Of a stretch of 64,000 nt of DNA, positions 55,937-64,000 are shown one piece after another. Numbering within the stretch: the first letter of the stretch is position 1; every line of letters starts with the position of its first letter. Made by a program: the position numbers and the translations under genes. Source of the DNA: Coriobacteriaceae bacterium (lineage in GTDB: Bacteria > Actinomycetota > Coriobacteriia > Coriobacteriales > Coriobacteriaceae); NCBI GenBank assembly GCA_902363875.1, contig CABJBO010000009.1, positions 3,602 to 67,601 of the forward strand, written 5' to 3'. Under the pieces are notes generated by a model. The model had not been told where the DNA came from and searched no databases. It saw nothing but the letters and a program-made list of their open reading frames with translations.

Positions 55937-56035
55937 GTAGAAAACGACGCACCCCGCGTAAATGTTTGGGAGCGCGGGCGGCCTAGTTTTCAGCTTTTGT
56001 TAAATGCCCGGGATCCGACCCCCGGGCATTCTTAT
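55937..56035 (+). ncRNA. Predicted small RNA, copy 1 (antitoxin-like)
   Basis: A TACAAT box (55927-55932) follows the perfect hairpin TCCCGAATCG/CGATTCGGGA (55901-55926). The presumed RNA folds with GAAAAC/GTTTTC (55940-55945, 55986-55991) enclosing CCCGCG/CGCGGG (55953-55958, 55973-55978), then a terminator hairpin AATGCCCGGG/CCCGGGCATT (56003-56030). The second copy keeps the same folding with one compensatory change. It is convergent with the 50-residue peptide gene. No -35 box is obvious and the hairpin might itself be part of the RNA. Existence is inferred from structure and duplication. Confidence 0.5.
56003..56030. terminator. Shared bidirectional terminator hairpin
   Basis: AATGCCCGGG (56003-56012) and CCCGGGCATT (56021-56030) form a perfect 10-bp stem. 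It lies two bases past the peptide stop on the minus strand and at the end of the predicted plus-strand RNA. U-rich stretches are short on both sides (CTTATTT on plus; TTAACAAAAG on minus). Confidence 0.6.
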
Positions 56036-56184
56036 TTGCGCTTGTTGCGGCGCAAATGCCTTCTACCGTCCGCACCGCGCGTGCGCCTACGGACCTTAAA
56101 CCGAACCTCATACGAGTCAAGAAACGCGATAACGAACGTGCCCACCGCCGCGAGGGCGGCGAGCGCGTTAAGGAATTTCAGCAT
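56032..56184 (-). CDS. 50-residue membrane peptide, candidate type I toxin
   Basis: The peptide has one membrane segment at residues ~3-22 (LKFLNALAALAAVGTFVIAF) and a strongly basic tail (about 14 Arg/Lys in the last 26, ending RRNKRK). GGAGGT lies six bases before the ATG, an excellent ribosome site, which makes this a real gene despite its size. Its 3' end converges on the predicted small RNA through a shared hairpin. Fst/TxpA-type toxins have this size and layout, but I see no sequence family match. A holin-like or regulatory membrane peptide is the alternative. Confidence 0.6.
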   Translation of the reverse strand: MLKFLNALAALAAVGTFVIAFLDSYEVRFKVRRRTRGADGRRHLRRNKRK

Positions 56185-56252
56185 ATGGTGACCTCCGATC
56201 GAGTCGTCGGCCGCCCGCGCACGGGATGCGTCGCAAGGGTATTTTACTGCGA

Positions 56253-56262
56253 GTGTATACAC
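56253..56262. promoter_or_regulatory. GTGTATACAC palindrome upstream of the small peptide gene
   Basis: This perfect palindrome lies 69 bases upstream of the peptide start and contains a TATACA box on the peptide's strand. It fits the GTnTAnAC pattern bound by some GntR proteins. On the plus strand TTGACA (56284-56289) lies nearby. Confidence 0.3.
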
Positions 56263-56418
56263 CCACAGCCGGTAAACGCGATTTTGACAAACATTTGTTC
56301 GATAGTTACACACACGGCTCCTCGTCCAGCGGAGCCTGGCCGCATTGTCCGGGTTTGCCCGAAATGTTTGCGTTTTCAAATGTCCCGAATCGGCGAAGCG
56401 ATTCGGGATACAATAGCT

Positions 56419-56515
56419 ACAGGAAACGACGCATCCCGCGTAAGTACTTAGGAGCGCGGGCGACCAGTTTCCGGTGTTGTTAAATGCCCGGGCCTCTAAC
56501 CCCGGGCATTCTTAC
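56419..56515 (+). ncRNA. Predicted small RNA, copy 2
   Basis: This repeats copy 1 at an offset of 480-482 bases: leading hairpin 56383-56408, TACAAT 56409-56414, stem GGAAAC/GTTTCC (56422-56427, 56467-56472), stem CCCGCG/CGCGGG (56435-56440, 56455-56460) and terminator 56483-56510. The outer stem differs from copy 1 on both sides (A-U to G-C), so pairing is preserved. Loops have diverged more than stems. Confidence 0.5.
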
Positions 56516-56622
56516 TTGCGCTTGCTGCGGCGCAAATGCCTTCTACCGTCCGCACCGCGCGTGCGCCTACGGACCTTAAACCGAACCTCATACGAGTCAA
56601 GAAACGCGATGACGAACGTGCC
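56512..56622 (-). pseudogene. Truncated copy of the 50-residue peptide gene
   Basis: Codons for GTFVIAFLDSYEVRF through the basic tail ending RRSKRK are nearly identical to copy 1, but similarity stops just before residue 15. The sequence further upstream has an in-frame stop and no start or ribosome site. The N-terminal half of the membrane segment is lost. Confidence 0.65.
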
Positions 56623-56656
56623 CGCATCGGACGATGGAGGCTGGCTGCGTTATCCC

Positions 56657-56695
56657 AAAAAAAACGGGGCAGACTCCAGTGCGGAGTCTGCCCCG
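56657..56695 (-). terminator. Terminator of the backbone pilin gene
   Basis: GGAGTCTGCCCCG (56683-56695) pairs perfectly with 56665-56677, followed on the minus strand by eight T residues. It separates the pilin genes from the sortase. Confidence 0.9.
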
Positions 56696-56795
56696 AAAAG
56701 AGAATGGCAAAGCAAGAACGTGGATGGACGAGAAAAGTGTCCGCAAGTCTCATGGCCATCACATCCCACCTGCCAAAGGGATGGGTGGGTGAGCG

Positions 56796-58436
56796 TTACT
56801 TCTGCTCGGACTCCTCGGCCTGCTTACGGCTGCGGATGAGGTGCACCACGCCGATGCACAGCACCGCGCCACCAGCGATCCAAGTGAAGGTCACGCCGTT
56901 AAGGCCGGTCAGCGGGAGGCCAGAGCCCTTCTTGTTTTCAATGGTAATGGACATGACCGAACCATTTGCAGTACCGGGAGTGACCTTTTCGACGTCTTCG
57001 CCAACGGCCAGCGTCGACAATTTGCCGTTTTCATCATAGGTCGGCGTAACCGTAATCTGGAAGGGCGCGATAGTGTTGTAGCCCGAAGGAGTGGTCGTCT
57101 CGGCAATCTCATACGTACCCTTAACGAGGCCAGGGATTAAAACCTCGCCGCTCGTAGCATCGGTCATAAACTCAGAAGCATTTTCTTTAGTCTCGACAAG
57201 GGTCCCGTCATCCTTAAGCCATTTGCCAGCAGAGGCAGAGTCCCCGTTGTTAACAACTTTGACCTTAAAGCCAGCAGCAAGTTTTTTGTCCTTATTGCCT
57301 TCCTCAACCTTGGTAATATCCAAGCCGAAAACGTAGTCGGTGACTTTCTTCGGCGTAGAGGTGCCGGTGCCTTTACTCATGGGGTCGTTGGAGTAGACAA
57401 GCGTGACTTCGTTGGTGTTGCCGGTAGCCGTGTATTCAGCATCGCGAGTAAGCTTGGCCTTGTAGGTCACAACGACCTTAGAATTCTTAGTCAGGGTCAC
57501 GTTCGAAGCCTTTGCAGCGGCCTTGAGGTCGGTAAAGGAAATCATCAGGTCATGGCCTGTAACCTTGTTGGAAGCATTCAAAGTATCCGTAAGCTTCACG
57601 CTGTAGTTATTTGTAGGCTGGACAGACTGACCGTTAATAGTCACGGCAACGGAGCTCTGAATAGCCTCCAGTCCAACGGAAAGATGGTCATGGAACTCAT
57701 ATGTGTATGTGGTAAAGGTGTCGATGTTATCGGCGACAGAGCCAGTCAACCTATATTCGATTTCCTCACCGATCTGGGAGTCGCTCACGTTTCCCCAGGT
57801 GCCGTTCTCTTTAACCTCCTTGTCGACGGTAGGAATGCTGGTCTTCTCCTTAATTTTGACCGCTTCATCGCCAACAACAGTGAAAATGGGGGCAGTGGCA
57901 GCTTCAGCGTCTGTGACGGTAGAGGCGTCAGTCACAAAGAGCCAGTAGCCGTGTGAAAGGTTGTTAGCAACGCCATTCGAAGTGGTCGTGAAATCACTTG
58001 AATCGTCCAGATCGGTCACCGCAGACACGGCAGCTGCAATCTTGTATGCAGCAGATTCAGATGCCACACGGGACTCTTCATCGGTACCCATCACGTGTCC
58101 CTTGATCCATTCAGCAGCATCCTGAGCAGTGGCTATATTGTCACTAGGATCGATTCCCGTAATTACCCCCTTAACAGCAGCTTCCACCTTTTCGTTTGCC
58201 CATGTGATATTGCTCACAAGCGTCTTGCCATTCTCGTCCTTTACCACATTGGCATCGAAGATCTTGTAACCTTTAAAATCGGTAACGTTCTGCTTTGCGT
58301 TCTCGATGGTCACCGAACCGGTCGCGGCGCCCTCAGCAAACGCCATGGTCACCGGGGCAATCACGCCGCCGAAGCTCAGGGCTGCTGTGAGGCCGGCTGT
58401 TACTGCCAGGCGTGCGATGTTCTTGGTTGCTTTCAT
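56796..58436 (-). CDS. Sortase-anchored backbone pilin
   Basis: The 546-residue precursor has a signal peptide (MKATKNIARLAVTAGLTAAL..., cleavage near AFAEG), two or three Ig-like pilin domains, an E-box-like YEIAETTTPSGY and a C-terminal sorting signal LPLTG at 507-511, then a membrane segment and charged tail. PTVDKEVKENGTW probably supplies the pilin Lys for the inter-subunit bond. Thr-rich composition and size fit the SpaA/FimA major pilin. It has no strong promoter visible, and a strong terminator after it. The sequence is less GC-rich than the minor pilin gene. Confidence 0.92.
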   Translation of the reverse strand: MKATKNIARLAVTAGLTAALSFGGVIAPVTMAFAEGAATGSVTIENAKQNVTDFKGYKIFDANVVKDENGKTLVSNITWANEKVEAAVKGVITGIDPSDNIATAQDAAEWIKGHVMGTDEESRVASESAAYKIAAAVSAVTDLDDSSDFTTTSNGVANNLSHGYWLFVTDASTVTDAEAATAPIFTVVGDEAVKIKEKTSIPTVDKEVKENGTWGNVSDSQIGEEIEYRLTGSVADNIDTFTTYTYEFHDHLSVGLEAIQSSVAVTINGQSVQPTNNYSVKLTDTLNASNKVTGHDLMISFTDLKAAAKASNVTLTKNSKVVVTYKAKLTRDAEYTATGNTNEVTLVYSNDPMSKGTGTSTPKKVTDYVFGLDITKVEEGNKDKKLAAGFKVKVVNNGDSASAGKWLKDDGTLVETKENASEFMTDATSGEVLIPGLVKGTYEIAETTTPSGYNTIAPFQITVTPTYDENGKLSTLAVGEDVEKVTPGTANGSVMSITIENKKGSGLPLTGLNGVTFTWIAGGAVLCIGVVHLIRSRKQAEESEQK

Positions 58437-58543
58437 GTTGGGACCTCTTTCTTGGAGGTTGCTTTAATTCTCGTCATCACCAAAAGTCAGCAGGCTCATT
58501 TCCCTGCGCTCTAATCGCTACGGAGGCAGTACGCCATTGAGCA

Positions 58544-58553
58544 GGGGGGGGGG
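58544..58553. repeat. Ten-base G/C homopolymer between pilin genes
   Basis: Ten consecutive G on the plus strand (C on the coding strand) begin four bases after the minor pilin stop and lie about 108 bases upstream of the backbone pilin start. Such tracts are prone to length change during replication. Confidence 0.7.
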
Positions 58554-58557
58554 ACAA

Positions 58558-60216
58558 TTATTTATCATGGCGACCTCCTCCCCGCTTGATGACGAGCGCG
58601 ACGACAATAGCCACTACTCCGATGACGGCCAAAGCCGTTACCAACACCAACGTTCTATCTCCCGTCGAGGGCATAAAGCCTCGACTCACTTCGTTACTTG
58701 GGGTGTTAAGCACCGACAACTCGACTAAACCCTTCCCGGCATCGGCGGCATCAACTCGCAGAGGGCTTTCGGCCGATACGGTCACCTTAGGCTTGGCGGC
58801 CGCCACCTGGTCGACGTCCAGGCCCTCAGCCTTGACCGTCACGGAGCGCGTGCCCTCAAAGGCGGTGTAGCCCTTGGGCGCCTTGAGCTCGCGGACCTCC
58901 AGCTTGCCCGAGTCCACGCCCGAGACGGTCACGCGGCCGTCCTCGCCCGTGGTGACGGTGGCCTTGCCCTCCGCATCCCACGTGCCGTCGGCCGCCAGCG
59001 TGCGGCCGCGGTCGTCGGCGATGCTCAGGACCGCCCCGGCAAGCGGCTTGTCGCCGTCGCTGCCGCGCTTGGTGAGCGCGAGATCCCAGGTGTAGGCGCA
59101 CGCATCGTCGCTCGGCGTGCAGGTGAAGCCCGCGTCGCCGGACTGGTCGGCAAAGGGAGAGCGCGGGTAGCGCAGATAGACCTCATTGGGGTTGCCCTTC
59201 GCGATGCCGTGGTTGCACGCGCTGTTGAGCGGTGCGTTGTACACGGCGACCACGCGGACGCCCGCGATGAAGGCGTCGGCCCCGCCGAGCGCGGCGATCA
59301 GGTCGCCGGTGCGCACGGTGAAGGTCTTGCCGTCGGCCGCTACCTTGGTGGCGCACTGGGCCGTGATGTCGGCCCAGCCCTTCGCGGGCTCGGTGCCGGC
59401 GCGGCCGTCCTTGCCGGTCTGGACCGCGTCAAAGCCGCCGTCCGCGCCCGCCGCCACGTACACGCGCATGCTCGCGGCCACCTTGGAGGGGTCGAGCCCC
59501 GCGCTCATGGTGTCGACGAACCGCACCACATAGGCGTCGTAGGCCGTGAGGCCCGCCGGGACCGTGGCCGAAAGGCGCCAGTACAGGTCGTCGCCGACCG
59601 TGGCGTCGGCGGCCTTCTGCCAGGCGGCGGTGCCGTCCTCCAGCACATGCTTGGAGACCTTGGGGGTCGCCGCCTTGGGCTTGACGGTGACGGCGCTGCC
59701 GCCCACCAGGGCCATGATCGGCGCGGTGCCGGCCTCGTTCTGGGAAATGGCCTCGTCGTCGGCGACGATGAGCCAGTAGCCGCAGGGCAGCTCGGCCGTC
59801 GTGCCCGCGTTAAGGGTCACGGACACGGCGCCAGAGCTCTGGAGGGAACGAGCGAGCTGTGCGCTCAGCGCGCTCGTAAGGTGGGAATCGGTGTTGAGCC
59901 ACTCGGCAGCTTCCTGCGCGGTGGTCTGGGAATTGGGCATGCCGGCGCTGTGCAGCACAGGCAGCGCGGCGTCGCGCGCGTCGTCGCTTGCCCAGGCGAG
60001 GTCGGTGGCGATCTTGGCGTCGCTGTCGCCGTCGACGACGTTGGCGCTAAAGATCTGATAGGCGTCGTAGCTGCTCGCCACGGTGCCGCTCACCGTGATG
60101 GAACCGGTCGAGGTCGGCGCGGCCTGCGCGGATGCGGGGAACACAACCGCGCAGGTGCCAATCAGGAGGGCAAGCAGCGCAAACAAGATCGGGAAGGAGC
60201 AAACTTTCTTATTCAC
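58558..60216 (-). CDS. Sortase-anchored minor pilin
   Basis: The 552-residue precursor begins with GTG at 60216 (GGGAGG seven bases upstream), overlapping the tip gene by eight bases. A signal peptide ends near AQAAP. Ig-like regions follow, with CNHGIAKGNPNEVYLRYPRS and the E-box-like LEVRELKAPKGYTAFEG. The sorting motif is MPSTG (515-519), then a membrane helix and KRGGGRHDK. The N-terminal part (ITVSGTVASSYDAYQIFSANVV) parallels the backbone pilin. The gene is much richer in GC than its two neighbours. Confidence 0.88.
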   Translation of the reverse strand: MNKKVCSFPILFALLALLIGTCAVVFPASAQAAPTSTGSITVSGTVASSYDAYQIFSANVVDGDSDAKIATDLAWASDDARDAALPVLHSAGMPNSQTTAQEAAEWLNTDSHLTSALSAQLARSLQSSGAVSVTLNAGTTAELPCGYWLIVADDEAISQNEAGTAPIMALVGGSAVTVKPKAATPKVSKHVLEDGTAAWQKAADATVGDDLYWRLSATVPAGLTAYDAYVVRFVDTMSAGLDPSKVAASMRVYVAAGADGGFDAVQTGKDGRAGTEPAKGWADITAQCATKVAADGKTFTVRTGDLIAALGGADAFIAGVRVVAVYNAPLNSACNHGIAKGNPNEVYLRYPRSPFADQSGDAGFTCTPSDDACAYTWDLALTKRGSDGDKPLAGAVLSIADDRGRTLAADGTWDAEGKATVTTGEDGRVTVSGVDSGKLEVRELKAPKGYTAFEGTRSVTVKAEGLDVDQVAAAKPKVTVSAESPLRVDAADAGKGLVELSVLNTPSNEVSRGFMPSTGDRTLVLVTALAVIGVVAIVVALVIKRGGGRHDK

Positions 60217-63200
60217 GACGCTCACCTCCCTTCGCATTCGCCTTGCGACGAATGTGCATCCAGGCCGCAGCAGCGCAAAGCACCGCCGCGCCGGCAAGGT
60301 ACGTCAGAGTGACGCCCGACATACCAGAAAGGGGCAATGTGGTGGAGTAGGTATTGGTGAAGGTGGGAGTAGACTCGGGTTTGGTGCCGTCGAAGTTGAC
60401 AGGATGCTGGTCTTTCGTGGCAATATCCTCGCCGTCAGCGCCCTTGATCTTGGTGTAGGTCACCGACTCGGCCTCGATCGAACCGTCCTCCTGGTCCTTC
60501 ATCCTGACATCAAATCGATAGACCGACTTGTCGTACTTATATTGCGAGAACCACGAAACCTCTGCACTCTCGCGCACGTAGTACGTGAAGTCTTTGTAAG
60601 CACCACGACCCGGATCATCAGATTCCCTCTGCTTCAAGTTTTTAAGGCCGTACTCAATATCGGGGAAATAAAGCTCCTGGGGGTTGTCGCCGCCGGCTTT
60701 GGTCTTAACCCCCACGGCATTATTGAACTGCTCGTTATCCGCAAACTCGAGCGTGAACTCCTTCATCTCGCCGCCCTTGACGACCTTGGTTGCCGCAGGC
60801 GTCCAGGAGCCGAGAGAAGTATAGGGCTCAATTTTGTTGATAAAGGTAGGGTTATCATTGCCACCGATAACAACCGTAGTCGTCGTGTCATCCGACGAGT
60901 TGTTATCCGATGGACGCGTAACGGAGTAGTTTGCGGGATCAAGTTTAACGAAATCCTGATCCCCCTTGGCCTTTTTAGAGACGGTGACTTTATTCACCTT
61001 GTAATAATTAATAGGAATCGACATGAGATGGTCAGTTTTGTATGAATTGCTATCGACTGTTGCCACGATCTTGTAAATGGTCTTATCGAATTTGGTATCC
61101 AATTCGTTGTCGCCGCTGATGGGCTCCTCAACTAGATAGAAAACATACTGCCCCGAAGAATAGTCCTTGCCAGAGTCGAAGGTGATACTGCCGGTTGACG
61201 GATCAACAGTTGCCTCACCTGCAACGATGCAATCGCCCATATCAATTGTGCCGTCATCTTTCCAAGAAGGTGCTGTATCGCCATCCTGACGCAGCAGCAT
61301 AAACTTGTATCCGTGTCCGCTAAGGCTTTGCGAGACACCATCTTTTTTAAGCACCTTGGTGGCGTTGAGCTTCATGTTCGGATAAACGCTCAGCTCGGCA
61401 ACCTCGCCGACGGTGAGATCGCCGTTGGTCATGATGCCGCCGCCGTGGGTGTACGAGTAGTTGCCGCTGATGATGGTCGTAGCTGCCAATCGCGCCTTTT
61501 CTACGGCCTCTCCATTCGGATGGGCCTCCAAACCGAACATGTACTTGGCCTCGGCGCCGCCGTTAGGATCGATGGCGATCTTTTGACCATCACAGGTACC
61601 CTTCCAGCCAGCAGAACCATTGCCGAGCATCTTTCCAAGAACGACTGCGACCGTCTTATCGCTGCCCTTCTTACGCACGAGGAAGAAGTCCTTGTGGCCG
61701 GCAGTTTTGAAGTCATCGGTAATGTACTCAGGCTTACTGTCCTCGTCCTTGCCATTACCACCGGCAGAGAAGTGCTCGCCACGATCCGTATTGTTATAGA
61801 TTGCGGCACCATTTGAGTGCGAGACAATCGTTTCACCCGTAGGGCAAGCACCAACGCCGCCGCCCCAGCCGCCGGCTTCATTATCAGTAATCAGCGTCTT
61901 TACGATGTTGAGCTTGCCGCCCTTCTGGATAAAGACGCCACCGCCGCCCCAGTCGCCACCACGACCCGAGTTGCTACCCGTCATCGTTTTGTTGTTCGTA
62001 ATGTAAATCTTGTCAGTACCGCCAGCGTTAATTGTTGCAGTCGTGCCGACACTGTCGCTGCCTGCAATACGCAGACCACCGCCTTCGGCATTCTCGGCCA
62101 CATTGCCGGCAATCGTGCCGCCAGTCATTTTAAAACCGATGCTCTGATTGTAAAAACCAGCGTAGATACCGCCGCCCGCCTCATGGGAGTAGTTGGCAGT
62201 AACGGAACCGCCCGTCATGGTCAACGTTCCTCCGCTGACGGAAGCAATGCCACCGCCGCCAAGTAGACCATTGTTGTACGATTCAGTGATATTGGAATCG
62301 ACACTATTGTTTGTAATGTTTGCCGAACCGCTGATTGTAACGCCAGCATTTTTGGTAAAGACGCCACCGCCATAACCATTGTCGGGACTGCCGCCGCTGT
62401 TGCAAATGCTTTCATACGTAGCATTGCCAGAGATAATTCCGCCCGCAAGGTTCAGGGTGGCTCCATTGTCAGCATAGACGCCGCCGCCAGAGCCCGCCTT
62501 GTTTCCCGCGATCACACCGCTTGTCATTTCGAGCTTGGCATTGCTGCCCGTCACACACAGGCCGCCGCCCCAGCCGCCGCCGCTACCGTTGGTGACATAA
62601 CCGCCCTCGATTTTGACCGTACCCTCGGAATAAATCACATGACCACTGTTGCCCAGATTGGCAGCCGTGGTAATCATGCCGCCCTTGAGATTGAGTATGC
62701 CGCCCGCTTCAACGTTGACCACATACTTTACGGAACCGCTGTCCGATGCTGCATCGATAGCGCCAAAGCCCGTAACGAAATGCTTGGTCGTAGTCTCGGT
62801 GGTCCCGAGTCCATCTTGATTGGGCGTGCTCGTAGTCTCATAGTAAGTAAGACTCTTAGGAAGGCCGCTATTGGGGCCGCTTCCCTGAGCCCATGTCACA
62901 GTCGCCAACTGGCCCGCCTGCGTCGTGACCTGAGTCTGTTCGTCTTTCTTATTTTTACCTGAGTCTTCGATAGTGAGTGTAGCTCCTCTTTCGACCACAA
63001 AGAAGGAGTCCGAGTTGCCGGAACCGCGGTAGAGCATCTGTCCCGCAAGATCGATAGTGGTGTCTTTGTTGATGGTAATCTGCTGATCCGAATAGGCAGA
63101 ACCCGTCAGTCGAAACTTGCCGCCGTTGGCGAATTTCCCAGCAACATTATCCTTTACCTCGGTATAGCCATCGGCACTGACGCTGGCATTTTCGTCGCTA

Positions 63201-63559
63201 TTTTCATCATCAGAAGTCTGTGCGTCGGAAGGCTGCACGACGCCCTCGGCCTCCGCGTCATCGGCTGTCGAGTCTGCTACGGCATCCTCGTTCGCGTCAT
63301 TCTCGACATCGTCGCTATCCTGGTTTTTGAAATCCTCGTTAGTAGTGTTGTCTACATCAGCAGACTCACTTGAGGAACCCCCCCCCATCACAGTTTCCTC
63401 GGTAGAAACCGTCTGGGCATCATTGGCAATGGCCTGCGAGATCGGAGGCATGACGAGCGACAGCACCAGGCTCAAAACGGAGGCTCCGCACAAAACGCCT
63501 GCCAGTACACGGCGCGTCGCTTTATTACTCTGCTTAGATTTGTCCGAATTCGCTTTCAT
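60209..63559 (-). CDS. Large pilus tip adhesin with beta-helix and FctA-like domains
   Basis: The 1116-residue surface protein has a signal peptide (to ~45), an acidic Asp/Glu/Ser/Asn linker (~46-130), a long right-handed beta-helix (~150-690) built of repeats like GGGVYADNGATLNLAGGIISGN, two Spy0128/FctA-like pilin domains (~725-865 and ~915-1070) and an LPLSG sorting motif at 1075-1079. Size and first position fit a tip adhesin. GGAGGAG precedes the ATG. A G9 tract at codons ~58-61 could switch the gene on and off. Confidence 0.9.
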   Translation of the reverse strand: MKANSDKSKQSNKATRRVLAGVLCGASVLSLVLSLVMPPISQAIANDAQTVSTEETVMGGGSSSESADVDNTTNEDFKNQDSDDVENDANEDAVADSTADDAEAEGVVQPSDAQTSDDENSDENASVSADGYTEVKDNVAGKFANGGKFRLTGSAYSDQQITINKDTTIDLAGQMLYRGSGNSDSFFVVERGATLTIEDSGKNKKDEQTQVTTQAGQLATVTWAQGSGPNSGLPKSLTYYETTSTPNQDGLGTTETTTKHFVTGFGAIDAASDSGSVKYVVNVEAGGILNLKGGMITTAANLGNSGHVIYSEGTVKIEGGYVTNGSGGGWGGGLCVTGSNAKLEMTSGVIAGNKAGSGGGVYADNGATLNLAGGIISGNATYESICNSGGSPDNGYGGGVFTKNAGVTISGSANITNNSVDSNITESYNNGLLGGGGIASVSGGTLTMTGGSVTANYSHEAGGGIYAGFYNQSIGFKMTGGTIAGNVAENAEGGGLRIAGSDSVGTTATINAGGTDKIYITNNKTMTGSNSGRGGDWGGGGVFIQKGGKLNIVKTLITDNEAGGWGGGVGACPTGETIVSHSNGAAIYNNTDRGEHFSAGGNGKDEDSKPEYITDDFKTAGHKDFFLVRKKGSDKTVAVVLGKMLGNGSAGWKGTCDGQKIAIDPNGGAEAKYMFGLEAHPNGEAVEKARLAATTIISGNYSYTHGGGIMTNGDLTVGEVAELSVYPNMKLNATKVLKKDGVSQSLSGHGYKFMLLRQDGDTAPSWKDDGTIDMGDCIVAGEATVDPSTGSITFDSGKDYSSGQYVFYLVEEPISGDNELDTKFDKTIYKIVATVDSNSYKTDHLMSIPINYYKVNKVTVSKKAKGDQDFVKLDPANYSVTRPSDNNSSDDTTTTVVIGGNDNPTFINKIEPYTSLGSWTPAATKVVKGGEMKEFTLEFADNEQFNNAVGVKTKAGGDNPQELYFPDIEYGLKNLKQRESDDPGRGAYKDFTYYVRESAEVSWFSQYKYDKSVYRFDVRMKDQEDGSIEAESVTYTKIKGADGEDIATKDQHPVNFDGTKPESTPTFTNTYSTTLPLSGMSGVTLTYLAGAAVLCAAAAWMHIRRKANAKGGERRE
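63378..63386. repeat. G9 tract inside the tip adhesin gene
   Basis: Nine G on the coding strand encode MGGG just after the signal peptide. Gain or loss of one base would shift the frame near codon 60 and abolish the protein. Confidence 0.75.
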
Positions 63560-64000
63560 CGATGTCTCCTCCCCAAGAGACCGCGATCTTGCTCTTTCCC
63601 TATCAAGCTTGGACGCGCAACCGATATTTGCGCGCGCTTAGTAATGGTATTGTACTTCTTGTTTAAACATCTATGTACTAGATTCTGACATTATTGTAGC
63701 AGTAATCCAGCGCTCTTGACATTTGCTCAAATTGACTGTTTTTTATTAACCTTAAATAAAACTAAATTGCTGGTAATTTAGCTATTGCTATTTTTTTATT
63801 CGCCAGCGTATTATTTGTACAACATTTAACTCAAATGCAATAATGCTGTGAACGGTGGGCATTTAGCGGTGAGCGGTAGCACTAGCTTATATTACAGGCT
63901 ACCTCATTAGCAATCTGCGCGGATGTCGCGCCGCTAATTAATGATGTTCCTTGATTCTCATTTTCATTGCAACAGCCTCAGGACTCAGCGCAACGCGTTG
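63560..64000. promoter_or_regulatory. AT-rich leader of the pilus operon
   Basis: No gene is supported in these 441 bases. The part 63640-63830 is far more AT-rich than the rest of the window. A minus-strand TACAAT near 63697-63702 is a candidate -10 box, without a good -35. A small inverted repeat CTAAATT/AATTTAG lies at 63763-63782. The operon promoter and regulator sites should be here. Confidence 0.4.

Noticed and set aside
55898..56035. Reading the duplicated element as a known riboswitch for the sortase or pilins
   Set aside because: It is on the plus strand, opposite to the pilus genes, and ends in its own terminator with no gene downstream in that direction.

Overview
The window looks like a chromosomal segment of a Coriobacteriia bacterium, most likely a gut Collinsella. 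This is an inference from the high-GC coding style, a fused MurT-GatD protein, type III glutamine synthetase, Gram-positive sortase pili with LPxTG-like anchors, Fe-alcohol and glycerol dehydrogenases, and GatCAB. No rRNA or database match was available to confirm it.

Layout. (1) 1-6266 is the integrase end of a mobile island lying against the 3' end of guaA. It carries the tail of a type III restriction enzyme, a DUF4238 protein, a DUF262/DUF1524 (GmrSD-like) defence protein, a mobilisation-like protein, a tyrosine integrase, an excisionase-like protein, a divergent XRE repressor, and a 600-base non-coding attachment region with about eight copies of TTTACTCCCC or its core. (2) 6267-21319 is mostly core metabolism: guaA, asparaginase, a small XRE/unknown pair around a 26-bp palindrome, ychF, a polyferredoxin, three tandem metal-dependent alcohol dehydrogenases, two TPR-like unknowns, and a one-piece MurT-GatD. 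(3) 21320-27321 has tRNA-Glu and a phospho-alpha-glucoside PTS locus (GH4 enzyme, EIIBC, serine hydrolase, divergent GntR regulator with twin operators). (4) 27429-35632 has glutamine synthetase, the one-carbon operon metF / MetH-reactivation protein / metH, and a UPF0210 protein. (5) 35633-50276 has a methyltransferase, yhbY, a 999-residue BTAD regulator, nagB, a stand-alone EIIA, glmM, rplM-rpsI, a patatin, tmRNA, a PIN protein and a P-type ATPase with its small partner. (6) 50982-54483 is gatCAB, transcribed C-A-B on the minus strand. (7) 54832-63559 is a sortase-assembled pilus operon (tip adhesin, minor pilin, backbone pilin, class C sortase), with a duplicated small-RNA/small-peptide cassette between backbone pilin and sortase.

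The most interesting unexplained structure is at 55885-56625. A roughly 100-nt predicted RNA on the plus strand converges, on a shared hairpin, with a minus-strand gene for a 50-residue peptide (one membrane segment, very basic tail, excellent ribosome site). This is the layout of Fst/par-like type I toxin-antitoxin modules. The RNA is present twice, 480 bp apart, with a compensatory base-pair change, while the peptide gene next to the second copy is truncated. Other points are homopolymer tracts (G9 inside the tip adhesin gene, C10 between pilins) suggesting phase variation, several families of intergenic hairpin repeats, and inverted copies of the tmRNA T-arm beside ssrA.
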